A stretch of DNA of 43,204 nucleotides from Acetatifactor sp. (lineage in GTDB: Bacteria; Bacillota; Clostridia; Lachnospirales; Lachnospiraceae), in assembly GCA_022511385.1 (NCBI GenBank), contig JAFLRN010000017.1, positions 1-43,204 on the forward strand, given 5' to 3'. Each line of letters starts with the position of its first letter. Positions within the stretch are counted from its first letter, which is position 1. Below the pieces are notes generated by a model that did no database searches, had not been told where the DNA came from, and saw only the letters and a list, made by a program, of their open reading frames with translations. Both the position numbers and the translations under genes were made by a program. Shown piece after piece: positions 8,015 to 16,662 of the stretch.

Positions 8015-9197
8015 GCAACAGCACTCCTTTCCTCTGCAGCCTGCCCACAATATTTCCAGCGCTGTCCTCCCCCAACTCCTCAAACGAAAACAGCGGATTC
8101 AGCTTGATCTCATTGTTTTCACAGCCCATTATCTCTACAATTTCCAGCACTCTTCTGGACTTGTCCCGCAGTCTTCCCAGATGCACGATAATATCCACGC
8201 CCGACGCGATCTGCTGGCGGATGGCAGCCAGCGGCAGCTCCACTCCCATGAGTACCATGTTTTCCAGTCGCCCCAGCATATCCCTGGCACTGTTTGCATG
8301 GCCTGTTGACATACTGCCGTCATGCCCAGTGTTCAAACACTGCAACATGTCTATGGCTTCCGCGCCTCGTACTTCGCCGACAATGATCCTATCGGGACGC
8401 ATCCTCAAGGATGAACGTATGAGCTCCCGGATGGTAATTTCATTACAGCCTTCCACATTGCTGTTCCTGGTCTCCAGCCGCACCAGATTACTCAAACCCT
8501 GCAGCTGCAGCTCCGCGCTGTCTTCGATCGTGATGACTCGCTCATCAGTGGGAATATAGCGGGATAGCACATTGAGAAAAGTAGTTTTTCCACTGCCGGT
8601 CCCTCCGCTGATAAATATATTGTATTTGGCCTTCACCAGCTTTTCTAAAAGCTTCGCAGCCTCCAGGGAGATGGAGTCGCTTTGCAGCAGTTTTTCCATG
8701 GTGATAGGCTTGTCTGGAAAGCGCCGGATGGTGACAATCGGACCGTTTAGAGCCACCGGATTCATCACAATATTGACTCTCGAACCATTGGGCAGCCTGG
8801 CATCTACAATGGGTGACGCCTCGTTCACCACCCTGTTGCACCCTGCCACGATCTGTTGGATCACATCCTGCAGCTTTTCTATAGATTCAAAACCTGTATC
8901 CAGTTTCCTCAGTCTTCCGTCCTGTTCCACAAAGATGTGGTCCTTCCCATTGATCATGATCTCTGTCACCGAACTGTCCTCCACAAATATTTGTAGAATG
9001 TCCAGCCGCCGCAGAGAGTCAAAAAGCTCTTTCTTCAGTTTTCTGCGTATTTCAACTGGACAGGTAACAAGATTTTTCTGCCCAAGCAGCACTTCATCGA
9101 TGGTCTCCTCCACCTCCTGATCAGAAAGGTCTTTTCCATAATCCATCCTTTCCTGGACCTTTGTCCGCAGCTCCCTTTTCAGTTCTTTGTATTCCAT
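7980..9197 (-). CDS. tadA: TadA/CpaF secretion ATPase
   Basis: A cytoplasmic hexameric ATPase of 405 residues that powers Flp pilus assembly. Visible motifs are Walker A GGTGSGKTT (198-206), the acidic box ITIEDSAELQL (222-232), Walker B region GEVRGAEA (274-281) and the His box TGHDGSMSTGHANS (290-303). The N-terminal domain (about 60-170) has the usual RLPNGSRVN strand. The length is typical of Gram-positive TadA/CpaF. ATG at 9197 has AAAGGGGTG upstream. All catalytic residues appear present, so the pilus machine should be functional. Confidence 0.96.
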   Translation of the reverse strand: MEYKELKRELRTKVQERMDYGKDLSDQEVEETIDEVLLGQKNLVTCPVEIRRKLKKELFDSLRRLDILQIFVEDSSVTEIMINGKDHIFVEQDGRLRKLDTGFESIEKLQDVIQQIVAGCNRVVNEASPIVDARLPNGSRVNIVMNPVALNGPIVTIRRFPDKPITMEKLLQSDSISLEAAKLLEKLVKAKYNIFISGGTGSGKTTFLNVLSRYIPTDERVITIEDSAELQLQGLSNLVRLETRNSNVEGCNEITIRELIRSSLRMRPDRIIVGEVRGAEAIDMLQCLNTGHDGSMSTGHANSARDMLGRLENMVLMGVELPLAAIRQQIASGVDIIVHLGRLRDKSRRVLEIVEIMGCENNEIKLNPLFSFEELGEDSAGNIVGRLQRKGVLLRENKLKAAGLS

Positions 9198-9259
9198 TAA
9201 CAGACACCCCTTTCTCTGTTTCGAATGGTTCCTCTATCTCCCCGGTCATACCTCTTTTG

Positions 9260-10279
9260 TCATATCTCTTCTATTAGCCCTCTTGCCAGCTTTGCAAGAT
9301 CCCCTTTCGTCAGCTGCTCCAATTCCTCCGGCAGCCTGCGAATATGGCACAAACTCAGACGCTTTGTCTTTTCCAGCACATCTTCATACTCGCAGAGGGA
9401 GAGCAGCTGCTCGTACTGCAGAAGCTTGCTCTGCGCAATCCTGTCCTCCCTGGTGACGGTAAAAATCCTTCTGCACAGTCGCAAGATCTGAAAAAGCCCC
9501 TGCATGCACTCGCTCAGGTCCAGAACCACATATTCGTACTCCCCAAGCTCTTCTATTTTCTGAAAAAACCCCAGCCATTCTGCTGCGGTGACTGTAAGCA
9601 AATTCTGCCCCGACTTCATGGGCGGCACATAATCCAACTGACCGATGTGCTTTATCATAGTCTGCAGCCGAAGACGGAATTTTTCCTGATCCGATTCCAG
9701 AAAAAACAGCAGGTCCGCAATGTCGTGGGTCTGCGTATCCGGCACCAGCTCCGGCAGCCCGGCATAATGCTCAAAATTCAGGTACAGCGTGGCGTGGTCC
9801 TTTGCCAGCAGCTGACTCAGGGTAAGCGCCATGGAGGTCTGCATGCTCCTGTGTACCGGGGAATAATTTCCGATAAAAACCGTCTTGCAGTTCTTCTGCA
9901 GTCTGGGAAGCGGATTATCGGCAATCTCCATATAGATTTCCAAAAGATACCTCAACACGTCCTCCGCCTTCTGATACTTGTCCACATAACAGAGATTTTC
10001 CCAGCGCATGAGACCGCTTTCATTCAGCACCACTAACCTGGACGGTGCAAGCTGCCGAAATTCCTCCGTATAAGCGGATTCCGCCACCACCAGAAGCGTC
10101 ACTGCATCCAGTCCTTCCTTCAGCAGCTCCTGCACATCCGTATAGGTGCGCAAAACCCAGGGCAGATCCTTTTGCTTTTGGAGATAATCCGTCATCAGCT
10201 GTGCATATTCTTCCTCTGTATCACAAAGCACCAGCATTTTTCCATCCGGCACTGATTTCTGTTTATTCATCTCTTTCAA
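9260..10279 (-). CDS. TadZ/CpaE-like protein with degenerate P-loop
   Basis: A protein of 339 residues at the position of tadZ/cpaE. The N-terminal ~110 residues look like a receiver-like atypical domain (VLCDTEEEYAQLM). From 131 a ParA/MinD-like fold begins, but the deviant Walker A (KGGxGKT) is replaced by IGNYSPVHRSMQTS (136-149), lacking both lysines; the later YEYVVLDLSE strand matches the Walker B-like segment. It is thus probably a non-hydrolysing polar localiser. The start is TTG at 10279, six bases after GGAGG and overlapping the stop of the peptidase gene; ATG at 10270 is less well placed. Confidence 0.75.
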   Translation of the reverse strand: MKEMNKQKSVPDGKMLVLCDTEEEYAQLMTDYLQKQKDLPWVLRTYTDVQELLKEGLDAVTLLVVAESAYTEEFRQLAPSRLVVLNESGLMRWENLCYVDKYQKAEDVLRYLLEIYMEIADNPLPRLQKNCKTVFIGNYSPVHRSMQTSMALTLSQLLAKDHATLYLNFEHYAGLPELVPDTQTHDIADLLFFLESDQEKFRLRLQTMIKHIGQLDYVPPMKSGQNLLTVTAAEWLGFFQKIEELGEYEYVVLDLSECMQGLFQILRLCRRIFTVTREDRIAQSKLLQYEQLLSLCEYEDVLEKTKRLSLCHIRRLPEELEQLTKGDLAKLARGLIEEI

Positions 10280-10791
10280 TAGACACCTCCCAAATACAGC
10301 AGCAGGCTAAGGAGCACCGGACCGGAAAGACAGAGTCTGATGTCAGGGCTGTCAACTCCGTTTTCCAGATAGAGCCGAAAACTACCGCTTTTCCAAACGT
10401 CTGTCAGATATTCCGTCAAATAATGAAGACGTTCTCTGAAATTTCCATATTTCCAAAACTTCACAAGTGAAATTATTGCTGCGATCAGCAAAGATATAAA
10501 TATGAATACAAAGATTTTTTCGAAGGGCAGACAACCTGCCGTCACACCGAATAATTTTACATCCCCAGCGCCCACGGTGCCAATCTTGAAGAGAGGATAC
10601 AGGATGCTTCCAATGAGCACCATCTGAAGCACACAGACCGCTGCCCCCGATACCCCCGCCATTAGAAACCGCCATACCACACCTGTAAGGGCCATGGCCG
10701 CTATCAGATAATTGGGAATTTTTTTCTTTCGATAGTCACAATAGCAGGCAGCCAATAACAGAACGCAAAAAGCCGCCAAAAACTTCATCAT
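10276..10791 (-). CDS. CpaA/TadV-type prepilin peptidase
   Basis: An integral membrane A24 aspartyl peptidase of 171 residues that should mature the Flp pilin. Both catalytic aspartates are in canonical motifs, CDYRKKKIPN near residue 19 and GAGDVKLFG near residue 77. Several hydrophobic helices are seen, and the C-terminal ~60 residues add a polar stretch followed by one more helix. It is the first gene of the pilus operon, directly behind a promoter, and its stop overlaps the TTG of the TadZ-like gene. Two adjacent ATGs (10791 and 10788) follow AAGGAG; the second has the better spacing. Confidence 0.92.
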   Translation of the reverse strand: MMKFLAAFCVLLLAACYCDYRKKKIPNYLIAAMALTGVVWRFLMAGVSGAAVCVLQMVLIGSILYPLFKIGTVGAGDVKLFGVTAGCLPFEKIFVFIFISLLIAAIISLVKFWKYGNFRERLHYLTEYLTDVWKSGSFRLYLENGVDSPDIRLCLSGPVLLSLLLYLGGVY

Positions 10792-10851
10792 CTCCTTCTG
10801 TCAGATTAACTCACTTGAACTACGAGGCGATAATTACCTCACGAGTAAAAT

Positions 10852-10881
10852 TGAATCTTTTGAATCGTAAAAAAGTGAATC
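10852..10881. repeat. Three TGAATC hexamers in the pilus operon leader
   Basis: TGAATC occurs at 10852-10857, 10861-10866 and 10876-10881, between the predicted transcription start of the pilus operon (about 10895) and its first gene. Spacing is 9 and 15 bases. It may be a regulator site; chance is not excluded in AT-rich DNA. Confidence 0.3.
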
Positions 10882-10900
10882 ATTGATTTGTTGTAAACGC

Positions 10901-10929
10901 ATTATAACCAAAGATTTTCAAGAATGCAA
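10901..10929 (-). promoter_or_regulatory. Sigma-A promoter of the Tad pilus operon
   Basis: On the minus strand TTGCAT (10924-10929) is followed after exactly 17 bases by a perfect TATAAT (10901-10906). The -35 is weak, so an activator could be needed. The leader to the ATG at 10791 is about 100 bases. I looked for the conserved cores of a c-di-GMP-I riboswitch in it and did not find them. Confidence 0.6.
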
Positions 10930-10965
10930 GAGGCAAAAATCAAAAAAATCATTTTTAGTAAAATC

Positions 10966-11241
10966 TTACAAATAATTATAAAATCCTACTCCGTAAATCG
11001 CCACAAGACCCGGAAATCCTAGTATTCCGGATGTCAAAACAGTCAGTGGGTTGATTCCCACTCCCAGACTGATCCCTACTCCTGCAAGCGCCCCATTCAC
11101 AAAATAAATAGCAATCGTACCCAGAATGCTCCTCATCAAAACATTCAGCAGCCACTCCATCTTCCTCTTCATAACACCTATGAAAAGCACAATAGCACAA
11201 ATTGCTACCAATGCCACCATTCCCATCGTATGATCCGTCAT
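10966..11241 (-). CDS. bofA: BofA family pro-sigma-K processing inhibitor
   Basis: A small membrane protein of 91 residues. In spore formers BofA holds the SpoIVFB protease inactive in the outer forespore membrane until sigma-K is needed. The C-terminal signature GINPLTVLTSGILGFPGLV is clear, preceded by two hydrophobic helices (about 6-23 and 38-60). ATG at 11241 has AGGGAG six bases upstream. It ends 37 bases before the pilus promoter -35 and is divergent from the DUF2508 gene, its usual genomic neighbour. Presence suggests a sporulating or formerly sporulating lineage. Confidence 0.9.
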   Translation of the reverse strand: MTDHTMGMVALVAICAIVLFIGVMKRKMEWLLNVLMRSILGTIAIYFVNGALAGVGISLGVGINPLTVLTSGILGFPGLVAIYGVGFYNYL

Positions 11242-11396
11242 TACCGCTCCCTGTTTTCTACTGCCTGTTCTCTCTACACCTTATGAGATTCTGGATTGGA
11301 TTATTCTTGTCTGAATAACTTTTTCTGGTAAAAATGGAATAATTTAGAAAATTTTTGCTTATACTTGTAACAATCCAGCGGAAAGGAATCAAAATT

Positions 11397-11693
11397 ATGA
11401 AAATGTATTTCAGTCAGAGGACAGGCAGAACTTGTCCTACGGATGAGGATTATTCTCCTGTGACACTGCAGGATTCCATAGAAAAAACCCGTCAGGCACT
11501 AAATCTTGCCTACGCGGGTTTTGACAACGCTCTTGATGAGGATATGATCGATAGCTATATTTACGAAATCTATGCACTCCAAAAAAGATACAAGCACCTG
11601 CTGGATCTGGCAGCTGCCGAGAAACTGCCCCGGGATGAACAATTAGATGTACATTCCCCGGTTCGCCCCCTGGTCGGCCATGTTCTCAGTTAG
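11397..11693 (+). CDS. DUF2508 (YaaL-like) family protein
   Basis: A small soluble protein of 98 residues. The core (about 25-75) is helical with the pattern IEKTRQALNLAYAGFDNA and SYIYEIYALQKRYKHLL, typical of DUF2508, a family often adjacent to bofA in Firmicutes; function is unknown. ATG at 11397 is preferred over a longer TTG-type start because AAGGAA precedes it by nine bases. The last ~17 codons overlap the end of the convergent fliS-like gene by about 50 bases, and that tail (after LPRDEQ) is not part of the family core, so the original stop may have been lost. Confidence 0.75.
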   Translation: MKMYFSQRTGRTCPTDEDYSPVTLQDSIEKTRQALNLAYAGFDNALDEDMIDSYIYEIYALQKRYKHLLDLAAAEKLPRDEQLDVHSPVRPLVGHVLS

Positions 11694-12119
11694 AGTATTT
11701 CTACCATAAGTGAGACCTGCATAGACCGTCTGGGAATTGGCCATAACTGGGCCCGAATTGTTCTGTTCGGAAATCTTTTCATAGGCGTCATGGAGCGGAC
11801 GTATCACCTGCTCGATTTCCAGCAGGGGCTGCGCTTCGCTCTTTGCCTCGCCCACAGCAAGCCTTCTGATGCAAAATAAGTACAGCTGTAACAGCGCCGG
11901 AGCTGGCTCATATTCCATATGCAGGGAATTGATCAATTCATTGAGGCATCCTCTTGCCTTGCGGACTGCTTCCCGGAAAGCTGCCTTGTCCTCGTCATCC
12001 AGCAGCTCCCCGCTCTCCTTCAGATAACATAAAAGCATTTCATACAGGATTACAACCATCTCTGTGGAATTCGCCTGAGTGATCCTGAGTGTAAACTGTT
12101 GTTTTGCTTCCCTTGTCAT
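11643..12119 (-). CDS. FliS-like flagellin export chaperone
   Basis: A helical protein of 158 residues directly downstream of flagellin. FliS binds the C-terminus of flagellin in the cytoplasm and stops premature polymerisation. The N-terminal part (QQFTLRITQANSTEMVVILYE) follows the FliS pattern of a polar helix followed by xxxLYExxL. The protein is ~25 residues longer than typical FliS, with a disordered tail rich in N, G and T. Spacing to the flagellin stop is 10 bases, with AAGGAG ahead of the ATG, so they form one operon. Divergence from classic FliS makes the name probable rather than certain. Confidence 0.75.
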   Translation of the reverse strand: MTREAKQQFTLRITQANSTEMVVILYEMLLCYLKESGELLDDEDKAAFREAVRKARGCLNELINSLHMEYEPAPALLQLYLFCIRRLAVGEAKSEAQPLLEIEQVIRPLHDAYEKISEQNNSGPVMANSQTVYAGLTYGRNTLTENMADQGANRGMYI

Positions 12120-12129
12120 TTTTCACTCC

Positions 12130-13581
12130 TTATTGCAAAAGCTGAAGCACCTGTGAAGGTCTCTCGTTTGCCTGAGCCAGCATGGAGGTTCCGGCCTGAG
12201 TCAACACCTGATAGGTTGTATACTGCGTCATCTCCTCAGCCATGTCCACATCCATGATCCTGGAATATGCGGCTGTCATGTTCTCGGTGGTCACATCCAG
12301 ATTGTTGATGGTGGACTCCAGCCTGTTCTGGTATGCACCCAGACGGCCGCGCACGGAAGACACATATTTTATCGCGCCGTCAATGCGCACAATGGCATCA
12401 AGTGCATTGTCCTTAGTCAGCACATCCATATTCTCAATACCCATGCTTTTTAGGCTGATGGCGGGAATATCCATATCCAGAGTCTGGCCCTCGTTTGCAC
12501 CCACCTGAATCTTCATGGCACCGATACCGGTGGCATCGATAACTATGGCATTTCCAATGTTGTCAGGGTCAAGGGGAGCCTTAGGATCCGGCACGCCGTA
12601 CGTTACGCTCTTCCACGTCGTAGTCTTAACATCTTCTGCTGTAAGGTCTTTAAAATCTTCGGAAACATCCAACTGCATTTCCAAACCACTGTCAGTCTTA
12701 ATCGTCACCACAGTGCCATTTATAGATACATTTACTTCTCCCTCCGTATAATCTTCACCCGGAGTAATGGAGTCCACCTTATAGCTGCCATCTTCCACAC
12801 AATAGGAAACTGTCAGGTTATCTAATATATTGGCAAAATCCCTATTGTCCCCTTCCCTGGGGAATGTAATGCTCTTCCACGTCTCAACATCCGTTGAGCC
12901 GCTAAAATCCACACGGGAAATATCAAGCCGCATCTCAAAACCGTTGTCAGCCTGAAGAATCACTAAATCATCCTTTATGGATACCTTCGTGTCCTTAGGA
13001 AAATCTTCACCCGCAACAAAGGACTCCGGGTCCACCTTGTAGGTTCCTTCCTCCTCACAATAAGAAACTTTCAGGTTTTTTAATATGTATTCCTTCGGAA
13101 TAACCTCGTCAGAATAAGAATTAACCTTTACATCAATATTGTTTGTGTAGCCCTTTAAGGAGAACGCGCCATCCAAGATCTTCTGGCCGTTGAACTCTGT
13201 GGTCTCCGCAATCCTGGTGACCTCTTCCTTCAGCTGTTGGATTTCCTCCTGCATGGTGGCTCTGTCATTATCGCTCCAGGTGCCGTTGGCTGCCTTCACG
13301 GCCAGCTCATTCATGCGCTGCAGCATCTCGCTGATCTCATTCATGGCGCCGTCCGCCGTCTCAACGATGGACACGCCGTCGCTGGCATTCTGATTCGCCA
13401 CCTTCAGGCTCTCTATCTGTGCATTCATTCTCTTCGCCATGGCCAGACCTGCCGGGTTGTCCTTAGCGTTGTTGATCTTTAAGCCGGACGACAGTCTCTG
13501 CAGGGACTGTGCCAGCAGATCGTCATTATTGGAAAGCGCGTTATTGGACAACATTGCGGATACGTTGTAGTTAATTCTCAT
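12130..13581 (-). CDS. Flagellin with duplicated central module
   Basis: The filament subunit, 483 residues. D0/D1 N-terminal (1-140) and C-terminal (about 375-483) segments are highly conserved, including [18 protein letters not shown] and the ending [12 protein letters not shown]. The TLR5-contact helix is present ([15 protein letters not shown], 87-101). The variable centre contains two related modules, 168-241 and 253-329, each starting L-x-NL-x-VSYC and ending TWKS(I/V)T, with cysteines C175 and C261. ATG at 13581 has AGAGGA upstream inside the end of the preceding gene. Export would be via the flagellar type III apparatus, whose genes are not in this window. Confidence 0.97.
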   Translation of the reverse strand: MRINYNVSAMLSNNALSNNDDLLAQSLQRLSSGLKINNAKDNPAGLAMAKRMNAQIESLKVANQNASDGVSIVETADGAMNEISEMLQRMNELAVKAANGTWSDNDRATMQEEIQQLKEEVTRIAETTEFNGQKILDGAFSLKGYTNNIDVKVNSYSDEVIPKEYILKNLKVSYCEEEGTYKVDPESFVAGEDFPKDTKVSIKDDLVILQADNGFEMRLDISRVDFSGSTDVETWKSITFPREGDNRDFANILDNLTVSYCVEDGSYKVDSITPGEDYTEGEVNVSINGTVVTIKTDSGLEMQLDVSEDFKDLTAEDVKTTTWKSVTYGVPDPKAPLDPDNIGNAIVIDATGIGAMKIQVGANEGQTLDMDIPAISLKSMGIENMDVLTKDNALDAIVRIDGAIKYVSSVRGRLGAYQNRLESTINNLDVTTENMTAAYSRIMDVDMAEEMTQYTTYQVLTQAGTSMLAQANERPSQVLQLLQ

Positions 13582-13584
13582 AAA

Positions 13585-16566
13585 TTAAATTCCTCTTTTC
13601 TGGACTGCCTGCAGGAACACCTTTGCCACTCGGTACAACTCTGCGTTCTCTGTAGCAGCATCTTCTACTGTTTCTGTTTCTATGGCTGCCGTGGAAGCTA
13701 TGGTGGTGATCTCAATGCTGCTCACCGACCAGGCATCTCCCACTTCCTCTCTAAAGGTATCGGCCAATTCCTGTAATTTCATTACCTCATTTTGATCCTG
13801 GGCTGCAAAAATTCCTTTGAGTGCACCGTTTTCCAGATGAAAGTGCGCCTCCAGCCGTGACTCTTCGGACAGCTGTACGCCCACGCTCACGTTTCCTCGC
13901 CCCGAACCGCTCCGATCCAGAGTCAGATGAACCCGGGTCAGAGTTTCGCCTATGTACATGGGAATGAAATATTCCTCCTGCTTCGCCAGTGCACTTGCCA
14001 CCGTGAGCTGTTTGTGGACAAGCTGCATGCCGCGCACGTCAAGGCTGGTGTCAGCTTCCTGCAGGGATGCGGTCTCCACAGCCTCCAGTGCATCCTGGGT
14101 CAGGCTGTCATACTCCTGAACAAAGGCTTCCCTGTCATCCAAAGCTTCCCAGAGGTTTCCGCCAGGAACGGGTGCCATACCCGAAACCTCGGCTGTTACG
14201 TTCACGTTCTCCTGTCCCTCTGCAATTTCCGGTATTCCTTCGCTGGCAGAATGTGACACCTTTGTCGTTTCTCCTTGTGGAATGCCCGTCATGTTTTTGC
14301 GGCTGTTTCCACTATTTCCCACAGAACCAAACAAATTCGAGCTGCCATTTATCAGCGCCTGTGCCGCCATGAGATTGTCAGCTCCCGATGAAAGCTGGCC
14401 CCGCTGCAGCATAGCCATACTCTCGTCATCAGCGTTTGCCACGGTCTCCCTCAACTGCTCCAGCTCCTGCTGCCTATATTCCCGATCAGCCGCTTCATTA
14501 TGTGACACTTCTGTCAGAACCTTGTTGGCAGCTTCCGTAAAGGCTCTGCCAATCTGCTCTGAGATGGTCTCACCCTTCCGCACCAGTTCTGCCACAGTAC
14601 CCAGTTCATCGGCTACCTTCACATCCACGGATCTCACCTTGCCGCTGCGCACTGCGGAAAGCAGGTTGGAAAAGTGGAGCTCCGCCTGGGTATTCACCAG
14701 GGCGCCAACCACTGCACCGTCCGATTTCTCAATCTGGCGCACCAGCCGATAGATACCGATATAGCTTTCGCGTTCAGCCTCCGTAATAGCTTTGTTCTGC
14801 TCCAGTCCGTACAGGAAGCGGCTGTAGCTCTCCACCTCTTTCCGGTATTCCTCGGGCATCTCCTCAAAATAGCTCTCAAGCTCTGCAAAGCTCTTCTCCA
14901 GAGGATTGATGCCATCCCGGATCATTTTCAGCACTGCTGCCGGAGTCAGCTTCTCTATCACGGATTTTACCTGTTTGTCCGCCTCCATGACGCTCGCCAG
15001 GTTCTCCGCAGTCATCTCCATACGATTATAGCCAAGGATTCTTGCCGCCCTGCGTGTCTCCTCCGTGGGCTCTATGCCGAGATCCCGGAGAATGTCATCC
15101 ACATTGGCGAAGGCCTTCCTGATGCTGTCACCCATATCCGCCCTTGGAGACGTCATCAGGGTTTCGTAGCTACCCCGGGCATGTTCATAGCTCTCCTGAA
15201 CCGCCTTGCCTTCCCTGTGGAACTCCTCCAATGTGGCCGTACTCTGACCCTCCGTAAAGGTGCCTATTACCTGTGCCGGCAGTCCGGGCAGCTCCTCTAC
15301 CACATTGTTCACCGCATTGTAACTGCGATATTTTTCCAATGCCTGGGCATCATCGGGGAAGTACTGCCCGGCAAGCTCCCTCTCCACCTGTTTCAGAGCT
15401 TCCACAAGCTCCTCCATAGGCGCAGTATCGATGGAAAAGCCGCTCTTTAACAATTTTACATTCACCTCGGCCGTCATCCGAAGCCGGATCTCCTCCAGCT
15501 GCCTTCTGGCTGTCACATCTCCTGCAAGCCGCTCCCAGGCCTCTTCGGAATGATAATACTCCGCCAGTCTCGAAGCCTTCTCATAAAGATTTTCACTCTT
15601 ACCGCTCAAGTTCGCATGTATGGGATCCTTTCCCTCTGCGATCGCATCCGCCGCCGTCTGGGCAAAGTCCTCCGCCGTCACCGGCAGCTGTACAGACTGC
15701 AGTTCCTCCAGTCTGTCCAGATTCTCCACTGTCAGGGGCAGACCGTTCTCTAAAAGCCATGACGCGTTTTGTCTGTTTTCCTCATTCACTTCCCTGCCGG
15801 ACTGTTCGATCACATGGTCAATCTGCTCCGCAAGTTCTCCGCTCTGTCCGGGTTCTGCATTCCGGGTGTAATAGCCCTGGACGTCCTCTGCATAATACTG
15901 AGGAGCATTGACACTGGATGCCCCTGCGCCACTGTTCTGGGCCAGATATAGATTCCAGATTTCAGGCTCCAGCTCATTGTCGATCAGATAGCGGCTGGCT
16001 CCTTCATCCATGGGCTCCAACTCACTTGCCATATTCCAGGCCTTTTCCACCAGCTCCAGGTTCTCCCGAGTCATAGGAAGGTCTGCATCCCGGAAGCTGT
16101 CTGCCACAGCGTTAGCCAGTACCTGGCTGCCCAGGGCCGCTGTCAGCGTCTCCATGTCAATATCATCGGTATAGCCCTTGATCTCCTTGCCGGACCGGGC
16201 AAGCTCCGCCTTGATCCTGTCAACGATGGTCACAGCCTCCTCAGGATCCATGCTGCGGAAGTCAAAACCTTCTTCCTGGAGCTTTGCGTAATCTTCCTCG
16301 GACATAATATGTGACATCAGTGTCACATAATCCTGCTGCACATCAGCGTTTGTATACTCCGCCTCCTGCTGGATGTCGAGCAGGCTCTTTCCCTTCTCAG
16401 CCTTTCCTATACCGGCCCAGTTTCGGTTGTTCTCTGAATACACAGCGCCGGGAGCCGCGGCCATTGCCACAGTTACATTTTTATGGGCGCCATGGGAAGT
16501 ATGGGCCTTCTCTGCATTCTGCTTTTCTGTCTCGGGTACGTTCTGTTGATAAAATGATATTTTCAA
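13585..16566 (-). CDS. DUF6240-type protein with FliK-like C-terminus
   Basis: A long protein of 993 residues. Most of it is helical with at least three copies of a motif in which a helix such as ASWLLENGLPLTVENLDRL places 'T-x-E-N' after a short turn; this resembles the DUF6240 domain of flagellated Lachnospiraceae. The C-terminal ~150 residues, including FIPMYIGETLTRVHLTL and GNVSVGVQL, resemble the hook-length-control C-terminal domain (Flg_hook/FliK). I infer a flagellar hook or export-length role. The start is TTG at 16566 with AAGGAG eight bases before; the gene ends three bases before flagellin. No membrane helix or signal peptide is seen. Confidence 0.7.
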   Translation of the reverse strand: MKISFYQQNVPETEKQNAEKAHTSHGAHKNVTVAMAAAPGAVYSENNRNWAGIGKAEKGKSLLDIQQEAEYTNADVQQDYVTLMSHIMSEEDYAKLQEEGFDFRSMDPEEAVTIVDRIKAELARSGKEIKGYTDDIDMETLTAALGSQVLANAVADSFRDADLPMTRENLELVEKAWNMASELEPMDEGASRYLIDNELEPEIWNLYLAQNSGAGASSVNAPQYYAEDVQGYYTRNAEPGQSGELAEQIDHVIEQSGREVNEENRQNASWLLENGLPLTVENLDRLEELQSVQLPVTAEDFAQTAADAIAEGKDPIHANLSGKSENLYEKASRLAEYYHSEEAWERLAGDVTARRQLEEIRLRMTAEVNVKLLKSGFSIDTAPMEELVEALKQVERELAGQYFPDDAQALEKYRSYNAVNNVVEELPGLPAQVIGTFTEGQSTATLEEFHREGKAVQESYEHARGSYETLMTSPRADMGDSIRKAFANVDDILRDLGIEPTEETRRAARILGYNRMEMTAENLASVMEADKQVKSVIEKLTPAAVLKMIRDGINPLEKSFAELESYFEEMPEEYRKEVESYSRFLYGLEQNKAITEAERESYIGIYRLVRQIEKSDGAVVGALVNTQAELHFSNLLSAVRSGKVRSVDVKVADELGTVAELVRKGETISEQIGRAFTEAANKVLTEVSHNEAADREYRQQELEQLRETVANADDESMAMLQRGQLSSGADNLMAAQALINGSSNLFGSVGNSGNSRKNMTGIPQGETTKVSHSASEGIPEIAEGQENVNVTAEVSGMAPVPGGNLWEALDDREAFVQEYDSLTQDALEAVETASLQEADTSLDVRGMQLVHKQLTVASALAKQEEYFIPMYIGETLTRVHLTLDRSGSGRGNVSVGVQLSEESRLEAHFHLENGALKGIFAAQDQNEVMKLQELADTFREEVGDAWSVSSIEITTIASTAAIETETVEDAATENAELYRVAKVFLQAVQKRGI

Positions 16567-16579
16567 AATAAACTCTCCT

Positions 16580-16661
16580 TGTGCACTCGCTGCCGCTCGT
16601 TGTCGCGACGTTCGCCATATGCGTGCGCAAGCGTCCGTGCATGGCTCTCTGCTCGCGAAAA
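16580..16661. repeat. GC-rich palindromic block (REP-like)
   Basis: A block of about 80 bases, richer in GC than its surroundings, between the flagellar operon and a transposase scar. TCGCGA occurs at 16603-16608 and 16653-16658 and, being self-complementary, can close a long imperfect hairpin, inside which GCCAT (16614-16618) pairs with ATGGC (16641-16645). It has the look of an interspersed repetitive palindrome. No promoter-like -10 is visible in it. Confidence 0.5.
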
Positions 16662-16662
16662 T

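Noticed and set aside
10791..10900. c-di-GMP riboswitch in the pilus operon leader
   Set aside because: The leader is short and AT-rich and lacks the conserved GEMM-type cores.
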